Notes: generated by a model from the letters alone, not told the origin. Shown: positions 54,060-63,115, numbered from the stretch's first letter. The stretch: 63,382 nt of DNA from Candidatus Kuenenia stuttgartensis (GCA_945865635.1 CAMBEP010000027.1:1-63382); one strand, 5' to 3'. Made by a program: numbers and translations.

Positions 54060-55108
54060 TCGAGGATCCCGCCCGAACGCCAATCCAAACAGCTCGGCTC
54101 GCATGCCTGACCCAATCCGGGCTTCGATGGATCAACGCATTGAGCCTTTCGCTCGCCCTCTTTCCCGGCCTTCTGGCAGGCTTACAAATCTGCTCAAGCC
54201 GAATGCTGGGGCGCCATCCGTTGACGTATGTACCTATTCATACAATCGTTGCAATGGCCCTGATTGTTTCGGCCCTGAATCTTGGCCTGGCTTGCAGGGC
54301 ACTTGCCGGAACGTCTCTCAGGCCAGCCGTGATCTGGGCCATTTTGGCCGTTTTGATTGCCGCTGTTGGCCAGGGCTCTGCCGACACCAACGTGACCGGC
54401 CACCCCCGCGAAGCCATCTTCAGCCACCTTGCATTTCTGGCCACTCTGGCCGCCCTGGTCAGCGTCCTCGGTGCCCGACGCCCCGGCGAGACAGCCTGGG
54501 CCATCCTCTGCGGCCTCTTTATCGGCATCGGCCTACTTCCCCTGATGGAAGGTATGGCTCTTTCCAAGCCATTTGACATTCTGGACCGGCTCCGGCTTGA
54601 TTCGCCCTGGAACTGGTTCTTTCTCCTGGTGGTCTTTGCCGGCATTTCCAACTATATCCCTACAAGACACTTCAAGTCATCCATCTGCCTGGCTTTGGGG
54701 CTTGTTGTGCATCTCTACATGATCTGGAGGCCAGCAGGGCGGGCCGAGTGGAGGGGCGATTTCTGGTGGGTCTTGCCATGGTGCATTTCCATCACAGTCC
54801 TGATGCCAGCCGTCTGGAACACCCGCGGCATGCGTTCCAATCCGGCCGATTCGTTTCATGACGTGTGGCTGCCATTTCGCGATGCCTGGGGGGCCGCCTG
54901 GGCCCTGCGCGTGCTGGAGCGGTTCAATCAGGCCTCAATCAAGAATCAATGGCCCCTTCGATTGCAATGGTTTGGCCTCTACCCGGCAGAGAATTCCACC
55001 CCCGAGGAGCTGGCCCAATTCGGCCCTGATCAGCTCCTGCCCACGCTCCTGATTTTTGTCAGGCGGTTTGGCGACCCCGACCGGATTCGCAGGCTGGATG
55101 AGCGTTAA
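54056..55108 (+). CDS. multi-pass membrane protein coupled to the Mla operon
   Basis: 350 residues from a GTG that overlaps the mlaD stop by four bases (GTGA), so it is translated with it. About eight hydrophobic segments occupy residues 25-260 (LSLSLALFPGLLAGLQIC, IVAMALIVSALNLGLACRAL, PAVIWAILAVLIAAVG, NWFFLLVVFAGISNYIP). A soluble C-terminal part (VWLPFRDAWGAAWALRVLERFNQASIKNQWPLRLQWFGLY) follows. I do not recognise a family. Position suggests an extra partner of the lipid transporter. Confidence 0.75.
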   Translation: MIEDPARTPIQTARLACLTQSGLRWINALSLSLALFPGLLAGLQICSSRMLGRHPLTYVPIHTIVAMALIVSALNLGLACRALAGTSLRPAVIWAILAVLIAAVGQGSADTNVTGHPREAIFSHLAFLATLAALVSVLGARRPGETAWAILCGLFIGIGLLPLMEGMALSKPFDILDRLRLDSPWNWFFLLVVFAGISNYIPTRHFKSSICLALGLVVHLYMIWRPAGRAEWRGDFWWVLPWCISITVLMPAVWNTRGMRSNPADSFHDVWLPFRDAWGAAWALRVLERFNQASIKNQWPLRLQWFGLYPAENSTPEELAQFGPDQLLPTLLIFVRRFGDPDRIRRLDER

Positions 55109-55210
55109 ATCAAAATTCAGAAGGCTTCATCTGTTCGATCCCGGGCGGAATGTCTAAGATAAACGAACATAAAATGCAGGCGGATCAGATTTCGCCTGAA
55201 CTGGCTTAAA

Positions 55211-56188
55211 ATGAGGAGCACGGGACAAGTGTCGATCAAAGTCTATCTGGCCAATCCACGCGGTTTCTGTGCGGGTGTGAACATGGCCATCGAGAGCCTT
55301 GAAATCGCCCTGAATCATTTTGGGCCACCGGTTTATGTTTATCACGAGATTGTCCACAATTATCACGTTGTGGCCCGTGCCAAGCGTCGCGGAGCCATTT
55401 TTATCGACCATATTGATGAAGCTCCGATGGGCTCTGTTTTGCTTTATTCCGCACATGGAGTCAGCCCCGAGATTCGTCAGCAGGCCAAGGCCCGTAACCT
55501 TAAAGCAATCGACGCCACCTGCCCCCTGGTCACCAAGGTGCACCTGGAAGCCATCAAATACGCCAGAGATGGTTACAAGATTGTCCTGATCGGCCACGAG
55601 GGCCACGACGAAGTCATTGGCACCATGGGGGAAGCCCCGGATTGTATGGTTCTGGTCGAAACACCTGCCGATGTCGAAAATATGCAGATTGGGAATCCGG
55701 AAAAAATCGCCTATCTGACGCAGACCACCCTCTCTGTGGACGATGCCAATCGCGTCATTTCTGCATTGCGATTAAAGTACCCCCAGATTGCCAATCCGCC
55801 CAAGGATGATATCTGTTATGCCACACAGAATCGTCAGGACGCCGTTCATGTGATCGCCCAGAAGGTCGATCTGGTGCTGGTTTTGGGCTCTCAAAACAGC
55901 TCAAACAGCAAGCGTCTTGCCGAGATCGCGCTCAGCATAGGGCCCCACGCGCAGCTTATTGACGGCGTTGAAGAGATTGACCCGGAGTGGTTGAAGGGGG
56001 TTTCGTCTGTTTTGGTCACAGCCGGCGCCAGTGCGCCTGAAGATGTTGTGCAGGAGGTTCTCGAATACCTCAGAACCCGCCATGATGCAGAAATTATTGA
56101 AGAAACCGTGCGCGAAGAAGATGTCCACTTCCCACTCCCCAAAAGCCTTCGCGAATTGGTCCCCATTGGCGCCTTGGCGAAGTCCTGA
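55211..56188 (+). CDS. ispH: 4-hydroxy-3-methylbut-2-enyl diphosphate reductase IspH
   Basis: 325 residues from ATG 55211; a GTG at 55229 (VSIKVYLANPRGFC) with GGAG ten bases upstream may be the real start. The three Fe-S cysteines are in RGFCAGV, DATCPLVTKVHLEA and DDICYATQNRQDAV. The substrate-site motifs HNYHVV and SAHGVSPE, plus SQNSSNSKRLAE and VTAGASAPEDVVQEVL, are also present. It makes isopentenyl and dimethylallyl diphosphate at the end of the MEP pathway, and needs a [4Fe-4S] cluster. Confidence 0.96.
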   Translation: MRSTGQVSIKVYLANPRGFCAGVNMAIESLEIALNHFGPPVYVYHEIVHNYHVVARAKRRGAIFIDHIDEAPMGSVLLYSAHGVSPEIRQQAKARNLKAIDATCPLVTKVHLEAIKYARDGYKIVLIGHEGHDEVIGTMGEAPDCMVLVETPADVENMQIGNPEKIAYLTQTTLSVDDANRVISALRLKYPQIANPPKDDICYATQNRQDAVHVIAQKVDLVLVLGSQNSSNSKRLAEIALSIGPHAQLIDGVEEIDPEWLKGVSSVLVTAGASAPEDVVQEVLEYLRTRHDAEIIEETVREEDVHFPLPKSLRELVPIGALAKS

Positions 56189-56284
56189 CCAGATTTTTGA
56201 CTGAGTCTGCTTGAAAAAAAGGAACAGATGGAATGAAGCGACCATGGATTGAGTCCATTGAGGATAATTCTTCCTCCAGGAATT

Positions 56285-56497
56285 AGGATTTAATCTTCGC
56301 GGTTATAAACGACACCTTTTGATCGAACCGATGCCGTAGCCATCGCAGACTGTAGCCGGTGCGGTGAGCGCATCGACAACTTCGGGATTTGGATGCGAAA
56401 AAAAAATGAGGCTGGCGGCCTGGCCGGGGTGCAAGAATTTTTGGTCGTGTCGTCGTCTGGTGGTGTCGTCGCTGGCACGCTCCTCAACCGAAATCCG
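56285..56497. repeat. dispersed palindromic repeat, copy 3, rearranged and truncated
   Basis: The left end (CTTCGCGGTTATAAACGACA, then TTTTGATCG and GATGCC) matches the left ends of copies 2 and 4. From GTAGCCGGTG onward the order is that of copy 1 as read on the plus strand: a CGGTG...GAGCG arm, an A-run, GGCTGGC...GGGGTGCAAGA, then TCGTCGTCTGGTGGTGTCGTCGCTG and CTCCTCAACCG. The core is thus inverted relative to the left end, and the right terminus is missing. It ends about 35 bases before the promoter candidate of the first PEP-CTERM gene. Short open frames here only translate the repeat. Confidence 0.75.
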
Positions 56498-56531
56498 GAC
56501 TGGTCTTTTTTTTCAGATTTTGAAAAAAAAC

Positions 56532-56560
56532 TTGACACACTCCGGGCAATTGATGATAGA
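56532..56560 (+). promoter_or_regulatory. candidate promoter of the first PEP-CTERM gene
   Basis: A perfect TTGACA (56532-56537) and GATAGA (56555-56560) are 17 bases apart; the -10 is weak (three of six). Directly upstream a T8CA...TGA8 hairpin (56506-56530) could act as an AT-rich enhancer or block read-through. The leader would be about 100 bases. Confidence 0.42.
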
Positions 56561-56667
56561 CTCTTCCGAATCTGCACGATAAGATTCTTAAAGTGATTTA
56601 CACCACTTTTTTAGTCAAATTACTGCTTATACTGTTCGGTTCACCAGTGATCTCCTAAGGAAATATG

Positions 56668-57426
56668 ATGTACAACAAAAAATTGAGACTTGCGGATGGC
56701 CGTTCCAGAAAGCTGATGTCTGTCATGGCGGCGGCGGGTGCTGCGGCTTCGGTGGGGCAGAATGCGGAAGCGGCCGACTTTTTTAACTCAGGCTCGATCA
56801 CGACCAACAATATCGTGGGCTGGGTGAATGGCTCCCCGACGGGTACGAATCAGGTGGCGTCTTTTAAACTTAACCTGAATGGTGCGGGAGATGGAGCTAG
56901 TTTTAAATTAAGTAGTGCATCGGTGGCTGCGAAGAAAAATGCCGCCGTGCCTTATTTCAAAATAGGCACTTACACCAGGCCAGCAAACGGCGGTAATAAC
57001 GCTATGTCTGTGGCAGCAAAAACATTTGCCGCGAACGCGACCTGGGGCAATGCAGGGACCAAAATTATGAATTTTGGCCTTTTGGTGTATAGCAAAGGTG
57101 GCGTATACGGCAAAATCGATCCAGCGAAAACCAACAAGTACCTGCTGTTCCGATTCAAGGATACCGGCAGTGTGAATACTTTCAACGGCTGGATCAATGT
57201 TGACTTTCAGAATTCCGTTAATAGCAGCCAACTCAATGGCTGGGCGAAAATCAACAGCTATGCCTGGCAGAATGTGACGACGGGCATTCTGGGTGCTGGG
57301 CAAGCGGCTGTGGGCGTGCCCGAGCCATCGACACTGATCACCTCAGGCATTGCCGCCCTGACCGGCGGGGCCCTGGCCCTGCGCCGCTGGCGGAAAGAAC
57401 GCAAAACGGCCCCGGCTGTGGCCTGA
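56668..57426 (+). CDS. PEP-CTERM sorting domain protein
   Basis: 252 residues from the ATG at 56668, six bases after AAGGA. There is an N-terminal export signal (RKLMSVMAAAGAAASVGQNAEA), a beta-rich Gly/Asn/Ala body, then the C-terminal sorting module: VPEPS, a hydrophobic helix (LITSGIAALTGGALAL) and RRWRKERK. In PEP-CTERM systems an exosortase cleaves and the protein goes to the surface or matrix; no exosortase lies in the window. Its function is unknown. Repeat copy 3 lies upstream. Confidence 0.9.
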   Translation: MYNKKLRLADGRSRKLMSVMAAAGAAASVGQNAEAADFFNSGSITTNNIVGWVNGSPTGTNQVASFKLNLNGAGDGASFKLSSASVAAKKNAAVPYFKIGTYTRPANGGNNAMSVAAKTFAANATWGNAGTKIMNFGLLVYSKGGVYGKIDPAKTNKYLLFRFKDTGSVNTFNGWINVDFQNSVNSSQLNGWAKINSYAWQNVTTGILGAGQAAVGVPEPSTLITSGIAALTGGALALRRWRKERKTAPAVA

Positions 57427-57532
57427 TTGGCTTGTTTTCTAAGAGTATTCTTGATAATCTAAGGATCAACTTCCTGAGCTTTTTTGTATTGCCTGGGTCT
57501 ATCGCTTCACGGCTTTTTGAAAAGGCTCGATC

Positions 57533-59935
57533 ATGGCTCGCAAAGTCTTGCTGGTGGGTTGGGATGCTGCGGATTGGAAAGTGGCCCTGCCCCTGGTGGA
57601 AGCCGGCGCGATGCCTAATCTGGCCAGAATGATGCGTGAGGGTGTCTCAGGCAATATTGCCACGCTGCACCCGCCGCTCTCGCCGATGCTCTGGACAAGC
57701 ATAGCCACAGGCAAAAGGCCGCCGAAGCACGGGATCTTTGGCTTTTCAGAAGTCACGCCCGATGGCAAGTCGATTCGCCCGATCACCATTGAAGGCCGCA
57801 AGACGAAGGCGATCTGGAACATTCTGAACCAGCAGGGCAAGCGTTCGGTGGTGGTGGGCTGGTGGCCAAGCCACCCGGCCGAGCCGATCAACGGGGCCAT
57901 TGTCTCGGACTGGTTCCGCGATGTAGAGAGCGAAAATCTGGCCCAGAAGCCAGTGGCGCCCGGCAGTGTGCATCCGCCCGAGCTGGCCCCATTGCTGCGC
58001 GACCTGCGGGTGGGCCCTTATGAGATCACCGGCGAGATGCTGCGGGCCTTTGTGCCTGACTTTGACGAAGTGGATCAAACAAGCGACAAGAGCCTGCACG
58101 CGCTTGCGAAGCTGATTTGCGAAAGCATGACAACCAATGCCGTGGCCACCGAGCTGCTTGAGACGCAGGAATGGGACTTCGCAGCGGTTTATTTCGACAC
58201 GCCCGACCACTTCGGGCACCGATTCATGGCCTATCACCCGCCACACACTGCCCGGGCCGACGACAAGATTGCCGAGCTTTACCGAAACTGTGTCAGCAAT
58301 GCCTATGCGTGGCACGATTCCATGCTTGGCGAGCTGATGGCCATAGCCGGCCCTGATACAACCGTCATTTTGACCAGCGACCACGGCTTTCATAGCGACC
58401 ACCTCCGGCCCGAATATATTCCAGCCGAAGCCGCCGGGCCAGCCATTGAGCACCGGCATTATGGGATGGTGGCCATGTGTGGGCCGGGGATCAAACCGAG
58501 CGGTGGGAGTATTTATGGAGCCGTTTTGACGGATCTTTGCCCGACAATTCTGCGACTGTTTGACCTTCCGGCCGGCGAGGATATGGACGGCAAGGTCCTC
58601 TCGGCTGCTCTGGAACAGCGGCTTGCGCCCCTTAATGCAATTGCATCGTGGGATTTGGTGGAAGGGCCGCACGCGGACGGTCGACATGCAAAGGACAAGC
58701 AATTTGACACCTATGAGGCAGTAGAGCTGAGAAAGCGTCTGGAAGATCTGGGCTATGTAGACCATGTTGGCGACAACATGGAACTTGCCATTGCAAATAC
58801 CCTTGAGGAATTGAAATACAACGAAGCCCGGGCCCAGATGGAGGCCCAGAACATCGAAAAAGCCGTGGGGATTTTTGAAGAGTTGCTTGCAACTGACCCA
58901 GTCGATTTAAGATTCGTGCAGCAATTGGTGGACGGGCTCCTGACGCAGGACAAGCACGCAAAGGCGCGTCAATTGCTTGACAACTTTGCCAAAACTCTTG
59001 ATCAGGAAGTGCCCAAAGCCATAGAAAAGCTGAAGGAGCAGCAGGAGAGGCTCAAGACGCTTCGGGAGGGATATCTGGAGCAATGGAAGCAGCACCATGC
59101 GGACCCGGAATCTACGGCAGAGGAAGCACCTTTGGATTTAAAGCCTGGGGTGGAGCCGACAGAGGAACAGAAAAAAGAGTGGATACGGCGGGCGTTTTTA
59201 AAGAATTTGCGATTGGCCAAGAGCGAGGAAGAAGCTCAGTATTTAATCAATGATGAATCAGCCATTGCCAAACTTCAGCAAGAGAACCGGAAGCTGGCGG
59301 AGCTGGCCACTGGATATCATTTGCCAAGAGCCCTTTTGCAGGCTCGGGTGCTGCTGCATGCGAGTGCTCCGCGAACGGACGAGGACAAGGCCGAGGCCAG
59401 AGCGGCTCTGGAGTTTGCGAACGAGGCTCAGGGCGAGAAGCCACGAGGGCTGGTGGAGCTGGCCCAGTTGTGGCTTGCGTTGGGCGAATTTGAAACGGCT
59501 CTGGAGATGTGCGACAGGCTTCTGGAGCATGATCAGGAAGACTGGCGGGCCCTTTCCATTAAGGCTGAAATCCATTGGCGCAGCGGCGATGCCGAGGCCG
59601 CGATGGAGTCGGGGCTTGATTCGATTGCCCTGGTCTGGCACCAGCCCGCCACGCACTTGCTGGTGGGGCTGGCCCTTGAGCGGCTGGGCGAGCCTGAGAA
59701 AGCCGCAAGGATTCTGGAAACTGCACTTGGGATGACCCCGACATTGATCAGGGCACATGCCGCACTGGGGCGAATCTATGCCAAGACGCCCTTGAATCAG
59801 CCAGTGCTGGCCAATCGGCATCGCGACGCAGTGGCGAATCTGAAAACCCGGCTGAGCAACGAGAAAATTGACTGGCAGGAATCGCTGGAAGAAACGCTCA
59901 GGCAAGAGGCCGCTTCCGCTGCAGTGGCGGACTGA
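57533..59935 (+). CDS. type I phosphodiesterase/nucleotide pyrophosphatase fused to TPR
   Basis: 800 residues; AAAGG lies seven bases before the ATG. The N-terminal alkaline-phosphatase-superfamily domain (1 to about 390) has LLVGWDAADWKV (metal Asp), HPPLSPMLWTSIATGKRPPKHGI (nucleophile region), DTPDHFGHRFM and TSDHGFHSDH. A charged helical linker (about 420-580) follows, then TPR-like repeats (about 610-770, e.g. LAQLWLALGEFETALEMCDRLLEHDQEDWRALSIKAEIHWRSGDAEAA). No signal peptide, so it should act in the cytoplasm. TPRs may recruit the substrate or a partner. Similar fusions occur in planctomycetes. Confidence 0.9.
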   Translation: MARKVLLVGWDAADWKVALPLVEAGAMPNLARMMREGVSGNIATLHPPLSPMLWTSIATGKRPPKHGIFGFSEVTPDGKSIRPITIEGRKTKAIWNILNQQGKRSVVVGWWPSHPAEPINGAIVSDWFRDVESENLAQKPVAPGSVHPPELAPLLRDLRVGPYEITGEMLRAFVPDFDEVDQTSDKSLHALAKLICESMTTNAVATELLETQEWDFAAVYFDTPDHFGHRFMAYHPPHTARADDKIAELYRNCVSNAYAWHDSMLGELMAIAGPDTTVILTSDHGFHSDHLRPEYIPAEAAGPAIEHRHYGMVAMCGPGIKPSGGSIYGAVLTDLCPTILRLFDLPAGEDMDGKVLSAALEQRLAPLNAIASWDLVEGPHADGRHAKDKQFDTYEAVELRKRLEDLGYVDHVGDNMELAIANTLEELKYNEARAQMEAQNIEKAVGIFEELLATDPVDLRFVQQLVDGLLTQDKHAKARQLLDNFAKTLDQEVPKAIEKLKEQQERLKTLREGYLEQWKQHHADPESTAEEAPLDLKPGVEPTEEQKKEWIRRAFLKNLRLAKSEEEAQYLINDESAIAKLQQENRKLAELATGYHLPRALLQARVLLHASAPRTDEDKAEARAALEFANEAQGEKPRGLVELAQLWLALGEFETALEMCDRLLEHDQEDWRALSIKAEIHWRSGDAEAAMESGLDSIALVWHQPATHLLVGLALERLGEPEKAARILETALGMTPTLIRAHAALGRIYAKTPLNQPVLANRHRDAVANLKTRLSNEKIDWQESLEETLRQEAASAAVAD

Positions 59936-59954
59936 TGGATAAATGCAATCGGTG

Positions 59955-60006
59955 AAAAAAAAAACGGGATATTTCCTGCATTTCAAGAAATGCTGAAAAT
60001 ATCCCG
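59955..60006 (-). terminator. Rho-independent terminator of the exported D-aminoacylase gene
   Basis: Read leftward, a long stem (CGGGATATTT / AAATATCCCG at 59965-59974 and 59997-60006, with an inner GCATTT / AAATGC) is followed by ten Ts (59955-59964). It lies 16 bases past the deacylase stop. It may also slow rightward transcription out of the phosphodiesterase gene. Confidence 0.9.
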
Positions 60007-60022
60007 ATGGTCAATAAAAAAG

Positions 60023-61699
60023 TCAATTCCGCCCCTGAAACCGCAACGACCGGCCCGGCATAGAGCCTGTGTGCTTGCCATTTTCAAGGACGATCTGGCC
60101 ATTGACGATCACAAATTCAATGCCATGATTATAAGCGAATGGCTGCTCATATGTCGATTTGTCGATCACTGTTTTCGGGTTGAAGATGGTGATGTCGGCA
60201 AAGGTGCCTGATCGGAGTGTGCCGCGGTCTGTCAGGCCGATTTTGGCGGCGTTCAGGGATGTGATCTTGCGCACGGCGTCTTCCAGCGTCAAAATGCCCC
60301 GGTCGCGTGCGTAGAGGCCGAGAACTCGGGGAAAGGTGCCGAAATTGCGGGGGTGCGGGTTGCCGCGACGCAGGGGCCCCTCAGTGGCATAGGCAGAGCC
60401 GTCGGAACCGATCGAGCACCAGGGCTGAAGCATGGCCAGATTCATGTCCTTTTCTTCGTGGTGAGCGAAGACGGTCGGCACAGAGCCGCCCTGCTCGACC
60501 AGGATGTCGAACATGACATCCAGAGGGTCGGGACCAGGCGATTTGCCCTTGGATCGGGCGGCGATCACCTTGTCCATCGTCAGGCCCTGGTATGGCCCCT
60601 GGCCGCTGATGAGCATGCGCGACCAGTCGCCGCCCACGGCCGTGTAGTGGTTATACCAGCCGTCGACGCCCTTGGTAATTTCAAGCTTGAGCCGCTGGCG
60701 GTCGGCGGGGCTTTTCAGGTGTTCGATCATTTTGGAAGTGCCGCCTTCGTGGGCCCAGGGCGGAATGATGCTCGAGAGATTGTTGTTGCCTCGCGTGTAG
60801 GGATAAACATTGGCCTGAACATTCACACCCCTCTGCCGTGCGGCCTGGATCATGGCGACCACTTCATTCATGCGGCCCCAGAGCTTTTCGTCGGCAATTT
60901 TGATGTGGATGATGTCGAGCGGCACGCCGGAACGTTCGGCCACTTCGATGACCTGCTTGACGGAATCAAAAATCTCCAGCCCCTCGCTGCGAATATGCGA
61001 CGAGAAAAGCCCGCCATGACGCTTGACCACCTGGCAGAGCTGGACAAGGTCGTCGGTGGTGGCCAGCGAGCCGGGCGGCATCATGAGCAGCGAGGAAAGC
61101 CCGAAGGCCCCCTGACGCATGGCTTCATCGAGAATCTCTTTCATTTGGTCAATCTGCTGCGGCGTGGGCCGCGCGTGCGACTTGCCCATGACGGATTCCC
61201 AGACATTGTCCAGGCCGACATAGCTGGCCACATTCAGGCTGACACCGAGCTGGTCGATCTGCCTGAGATATCCGTCAAGGGTCGTCCATTGCAGGTTTTG
61301 GCCGCGTGCCGAGAGGGTGCGGGCGGGGAGCTGGCCCTTGGCAGGGCCTGCGGATCGGCCTTCGCCAAGCACTTCGGTGGTCACGCCCTGACGGATTTTG
61401 CTCTGGGCGTGGCCGTCTTCCAGAAGAAGGTCGTCGGAATGTGAGTGGATGTCAATAAAGCCGGGGGCCACGACCAAGCCTTTGGCGTTGATTTCTCGCT
61501 TGGCTGAGCCCTTCACAACAGGCCCCAGGGCAGCAATACGGTCGCCCTTGATGGCCAGGTCGCCGGCCCTCCAGGGGTTGCCGGTGCCGTCCACAATCTG
61601 GCCATTGCGGATAATCAGGTCATAAGCGGGTTCGTCTGCCATTGCCGGCAAGGCCGAGAGCATCAGGGTTGCAATCATCATGGATCGGAACAGGTTCAC
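60023..61699 (-). CDS. exported N-acyl-D-amino-acid deacylase family amidohydrolase
   Basis: About 558 residues from a GTG at 61699 with GAGG five bases upstream; this places the signal peptide (VNLFRSMMIATLMLSALPAMA) at the N-terminus. ATGs at 61762 and further upstream would bury it. Amidohydrolase features are LIIRNGQIVDGTGNPWRAGDLAI, VAPGFIDIHSHSDD (metal HxH), PLDIIHIKIAD, VFAHHEEKDMNLAM, CSIGSDGSAYATEG and HPRNFGTFPRVLG. It should remove acyl groups from D-amino acids outside the cytoplasm. It shares the family with 12602-14170, which lacks a signal. Confidence 0.88.
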   Translation of the reverse strand: MNLFRSMMIATLMLSALPAMADEPAYDLIIRNGQIVDGTGNPWRAGDLAIKGDRIAALGPVVKGSAKREINAKGLVVAPGFIDIHSHSDDLLLEDGHAQSKIRQGVTTEVLGEGRSAGPAKGQLPARTLSARGQNLQWTTLDGYLRQIDQLGVSLNVASYVGLDNVWESVMGKSHARPTPQQIDQMKEILDEAMRQGAFGLSSLLMMPPGSLATTDDLVQLCQVVKRHGGLFSSHIRSEGLEIFDSVKQVIEVAERSGVPLDIIHIKIADEKLWGRMNEVVAMIQAARQRGVNVQANVYPYTRGNNNLSSIIPPWAHEGGTSKMIEHLKSPADRQRLKLEITKGVDGWYNHYTAVGGDWSRMLISGQGPYQGLTMDKVIAARSKGKSPGPDPLDVMFDILVEQGGSVPTVFAHHEEKDMNLAMLQPWCSIGSDGSAYATEGPLRRGNPHPRNFGTFPRVLGLYARDRGILTLEDAVRKITSLNAAKIGLTDRGTLRSGTFADITIFNPKTVIDKSTYEQPFAYNHGIEFVIVNGQIVLENGKHTGSMPGRSLRFQGRN

Positions 61700-61909
61700 G
61701 GCGGCCTCGACTTTTTGGTTGATTTGACGATATCCCGGCAAAGTGGTTTGATTAAAGGGCATCATAATGGAGACCGGGCAGAGAGGCAAGAACGTGAGGG
61801 TTACGTCAGGGGTTTTCGCTTTTTCAACATGATAAAAAGATCATCGCCGAACTGTCGGATCTTCTCTTTTCAAACGAGTCAGATGGATTTGCAATAAGAA
61901 ATTCACGAT

Positions 61910-61945
61910 AAAAACGGAATCGCCCGGGCGATTGGCCCAGGCGAT
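61910..61945 (-). terminator. Rho-independent terminator of the second PEP-CTERM gene
   Basis: Read leftward, an 11-bp stem with one wobble (61935-61945 pairing with 61919-61929, five-base loop) is followed by TCCG and five Ts (61910-61914). It lies 26 bases past the PEP-CTERM stop, which separates that gene from the deacylase downstream. Confidence 0.85.
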
Positions 61946-61971
61946 GGCCGGAATTGATGCGTCAGTCAGGC

Positions 61972-62883
61972 TCAGGCGGCTTTGCGGCGCTTGGCGATTG
62001 TGCCCAGAATCAAGGCGCACAAGCCACCCATGGCATAGGCGGAAGGCTCGGGAACGGCAATTGACGTTGAGATCATATGGATATTGTCATAATAGCCAAG
62101 AGTGCTGGTCCCGGCGGCGGCGGCGTTGACAGAAGCAACCAAACGTAATTCATTTGGATTAGTTCCTGCGGCGGCACCATCCACAAAACCGGATGTAAAA
62201 TTCGAGCCACCGTCCGTGCTGAAACCGACTAAGACACGGCCTGTCGTTTTGTTGAAGGTCACTGAGAATGTGTACCAGGTGTTGCGGGATAACACAGGTG
62301 GATTTACTCCGGTCCCTAAGCCTGTGCTGAAAGAAAAGTTGCCCAAGGTTCCATTGTTGTTATAATAGCTATTGAGATAAAACTGGCCTGTGTTGTTCTG
62401 CATGGAGGCCCCGGCAAGAACCTTGGTGCCGGTTGAGTCGTACAGATAAAGCCCATAGCGGTTGGTGCTGGTGCTTGATGTGCCGCCCATGTAGAAATCA
62501 TAGGTGACTTGGAAAACGTCGTTGGTTGCCGGGTTGCTACCGATGTTATTGGCCACATTGTTCGTCCAGGCAAAGCGGGCAGAAGCGCCCGTGATAGCTG
62601 CCTGTGTTGCCAGCACATTGCCATGACTTCCGCCTGAGACTGGGTCGGCGACGACATTATAGGCCGCTGCGGTAGAGGCAAGGGTAAACCACCCGCCCTG
62701 GCCGGCGGTAGTGCCAGTGGCATCGGTCGTGAGCTGACCGATGTTATAGCCCGATTCGAAATTGGTGTCCTGAAACAGAAAATCAACGGCTTGTGCAGCC
62801 GGGGCCATCATGCCGAAAAGCAACAAGGCCAAGGCAAAGTGAATGTGCCGGGGTGCCGGCAGAAAATTGTTTAGTCGAGTCAT
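61972..62883 (-). CDS. PEP-CTERM sorting domain protein, LamG-like
   Basis: 303 residues; AAGGAG lies about ten bases before the ATG. The signal peptide is FALALLLFGMMAPAAQA after a short basic start. The body is a beta-sandwich of concanavalin/LamG type (DVFQVTYDFYMGGTSSTSTNRYGLYLYD, NTWYTFSVTFNKTTGRVLVGFSTDGG). The C-terminus has VPEPSA, a hydrophobic helix (YAMGGLCALILGTIA) and KRRKAA, the exosortase sorting signal. It may bind surface glycans. It has its own promoter candidate and terminator; repeat copy 4 lies upstream. Confidence 0.92.
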   Translation of the reverse strand: MTRLNNFLPAPRHIHFALALLLFGMMAPAAQAVDFLFQDTNFESGYNIGQLTTDATGTTAGQGGWFTLASTAAAYNVVADPVSGGSHGNVLATQAAITGASARFAWTNNVANNIGSNPATNDVFQVTYDFYMGGTSSTSTNRYGLYLYDSTGTKVLAGASMQNNTGQFYLNSYYNNNGTLGNFSFSTGLGTGVNPPVLSRNTWYTFSVTFNKTTGRVLVGFSTDGGSNFTSGFVDGAAAGTNPNELRLVASVNAAAAGTSTLGYYDNIHMISTSIAVPEPSAYAMGGLCALILGTIAKRRKAA

Positions 62884-63013
62884 GGTGCAGTGATCTCCTT
62901 CACTTTGTAGAGGGATGAAAAAAGTTCCAGATGGTTTGGAAGTGGTTTTTCATGGGAATCAGAGCAAAAGTCATTGGCGATCCAAGTCACCCCTCTGACT
63001 TTCATTGGACCGT

Positions 63014-63043
63014 ATACTATTTATAAGGTCAAGATCCTGTCAA
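63014..63043 (-). promoter_or_regulatory. candidate promoter of the second PEP-CTERM gene
   Basis: On the minus strand a perfect TTGACA (63043-63038) and TAGTAT (63019-63014) are 18 bases apart, with an A/T-rich tract just upstream that could serve as an UP element. The start near 63007 gives a leader of about 125 bases. Confidence 0.5.
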
Positions 63044-63115
63044 CAATTTTTTTTAAAATTCATACATAAATGCTCAAGTTTTTCAATTGACTGCCTTAAC
63101 GATTTAATCGCAACT

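Noticed and set aside
57746..58765. 339-codon open frame on the minus strand
   Set aside because: Antisense to the phosphodiesterase domain of the gene at 57533-59935, with no recognisable features.
59258..59986. 242-codon open frame on the minus strand
   Set aside because: Antisense to the TPR part of the phosphodiesterase gene and runs into a terminator.
60353..61444. 363-codon open frame on the plus strand
   Set aside because: It lies opposite the D-aminoacylase gene, which has all its motifs; the shadow product is compositionally odd.
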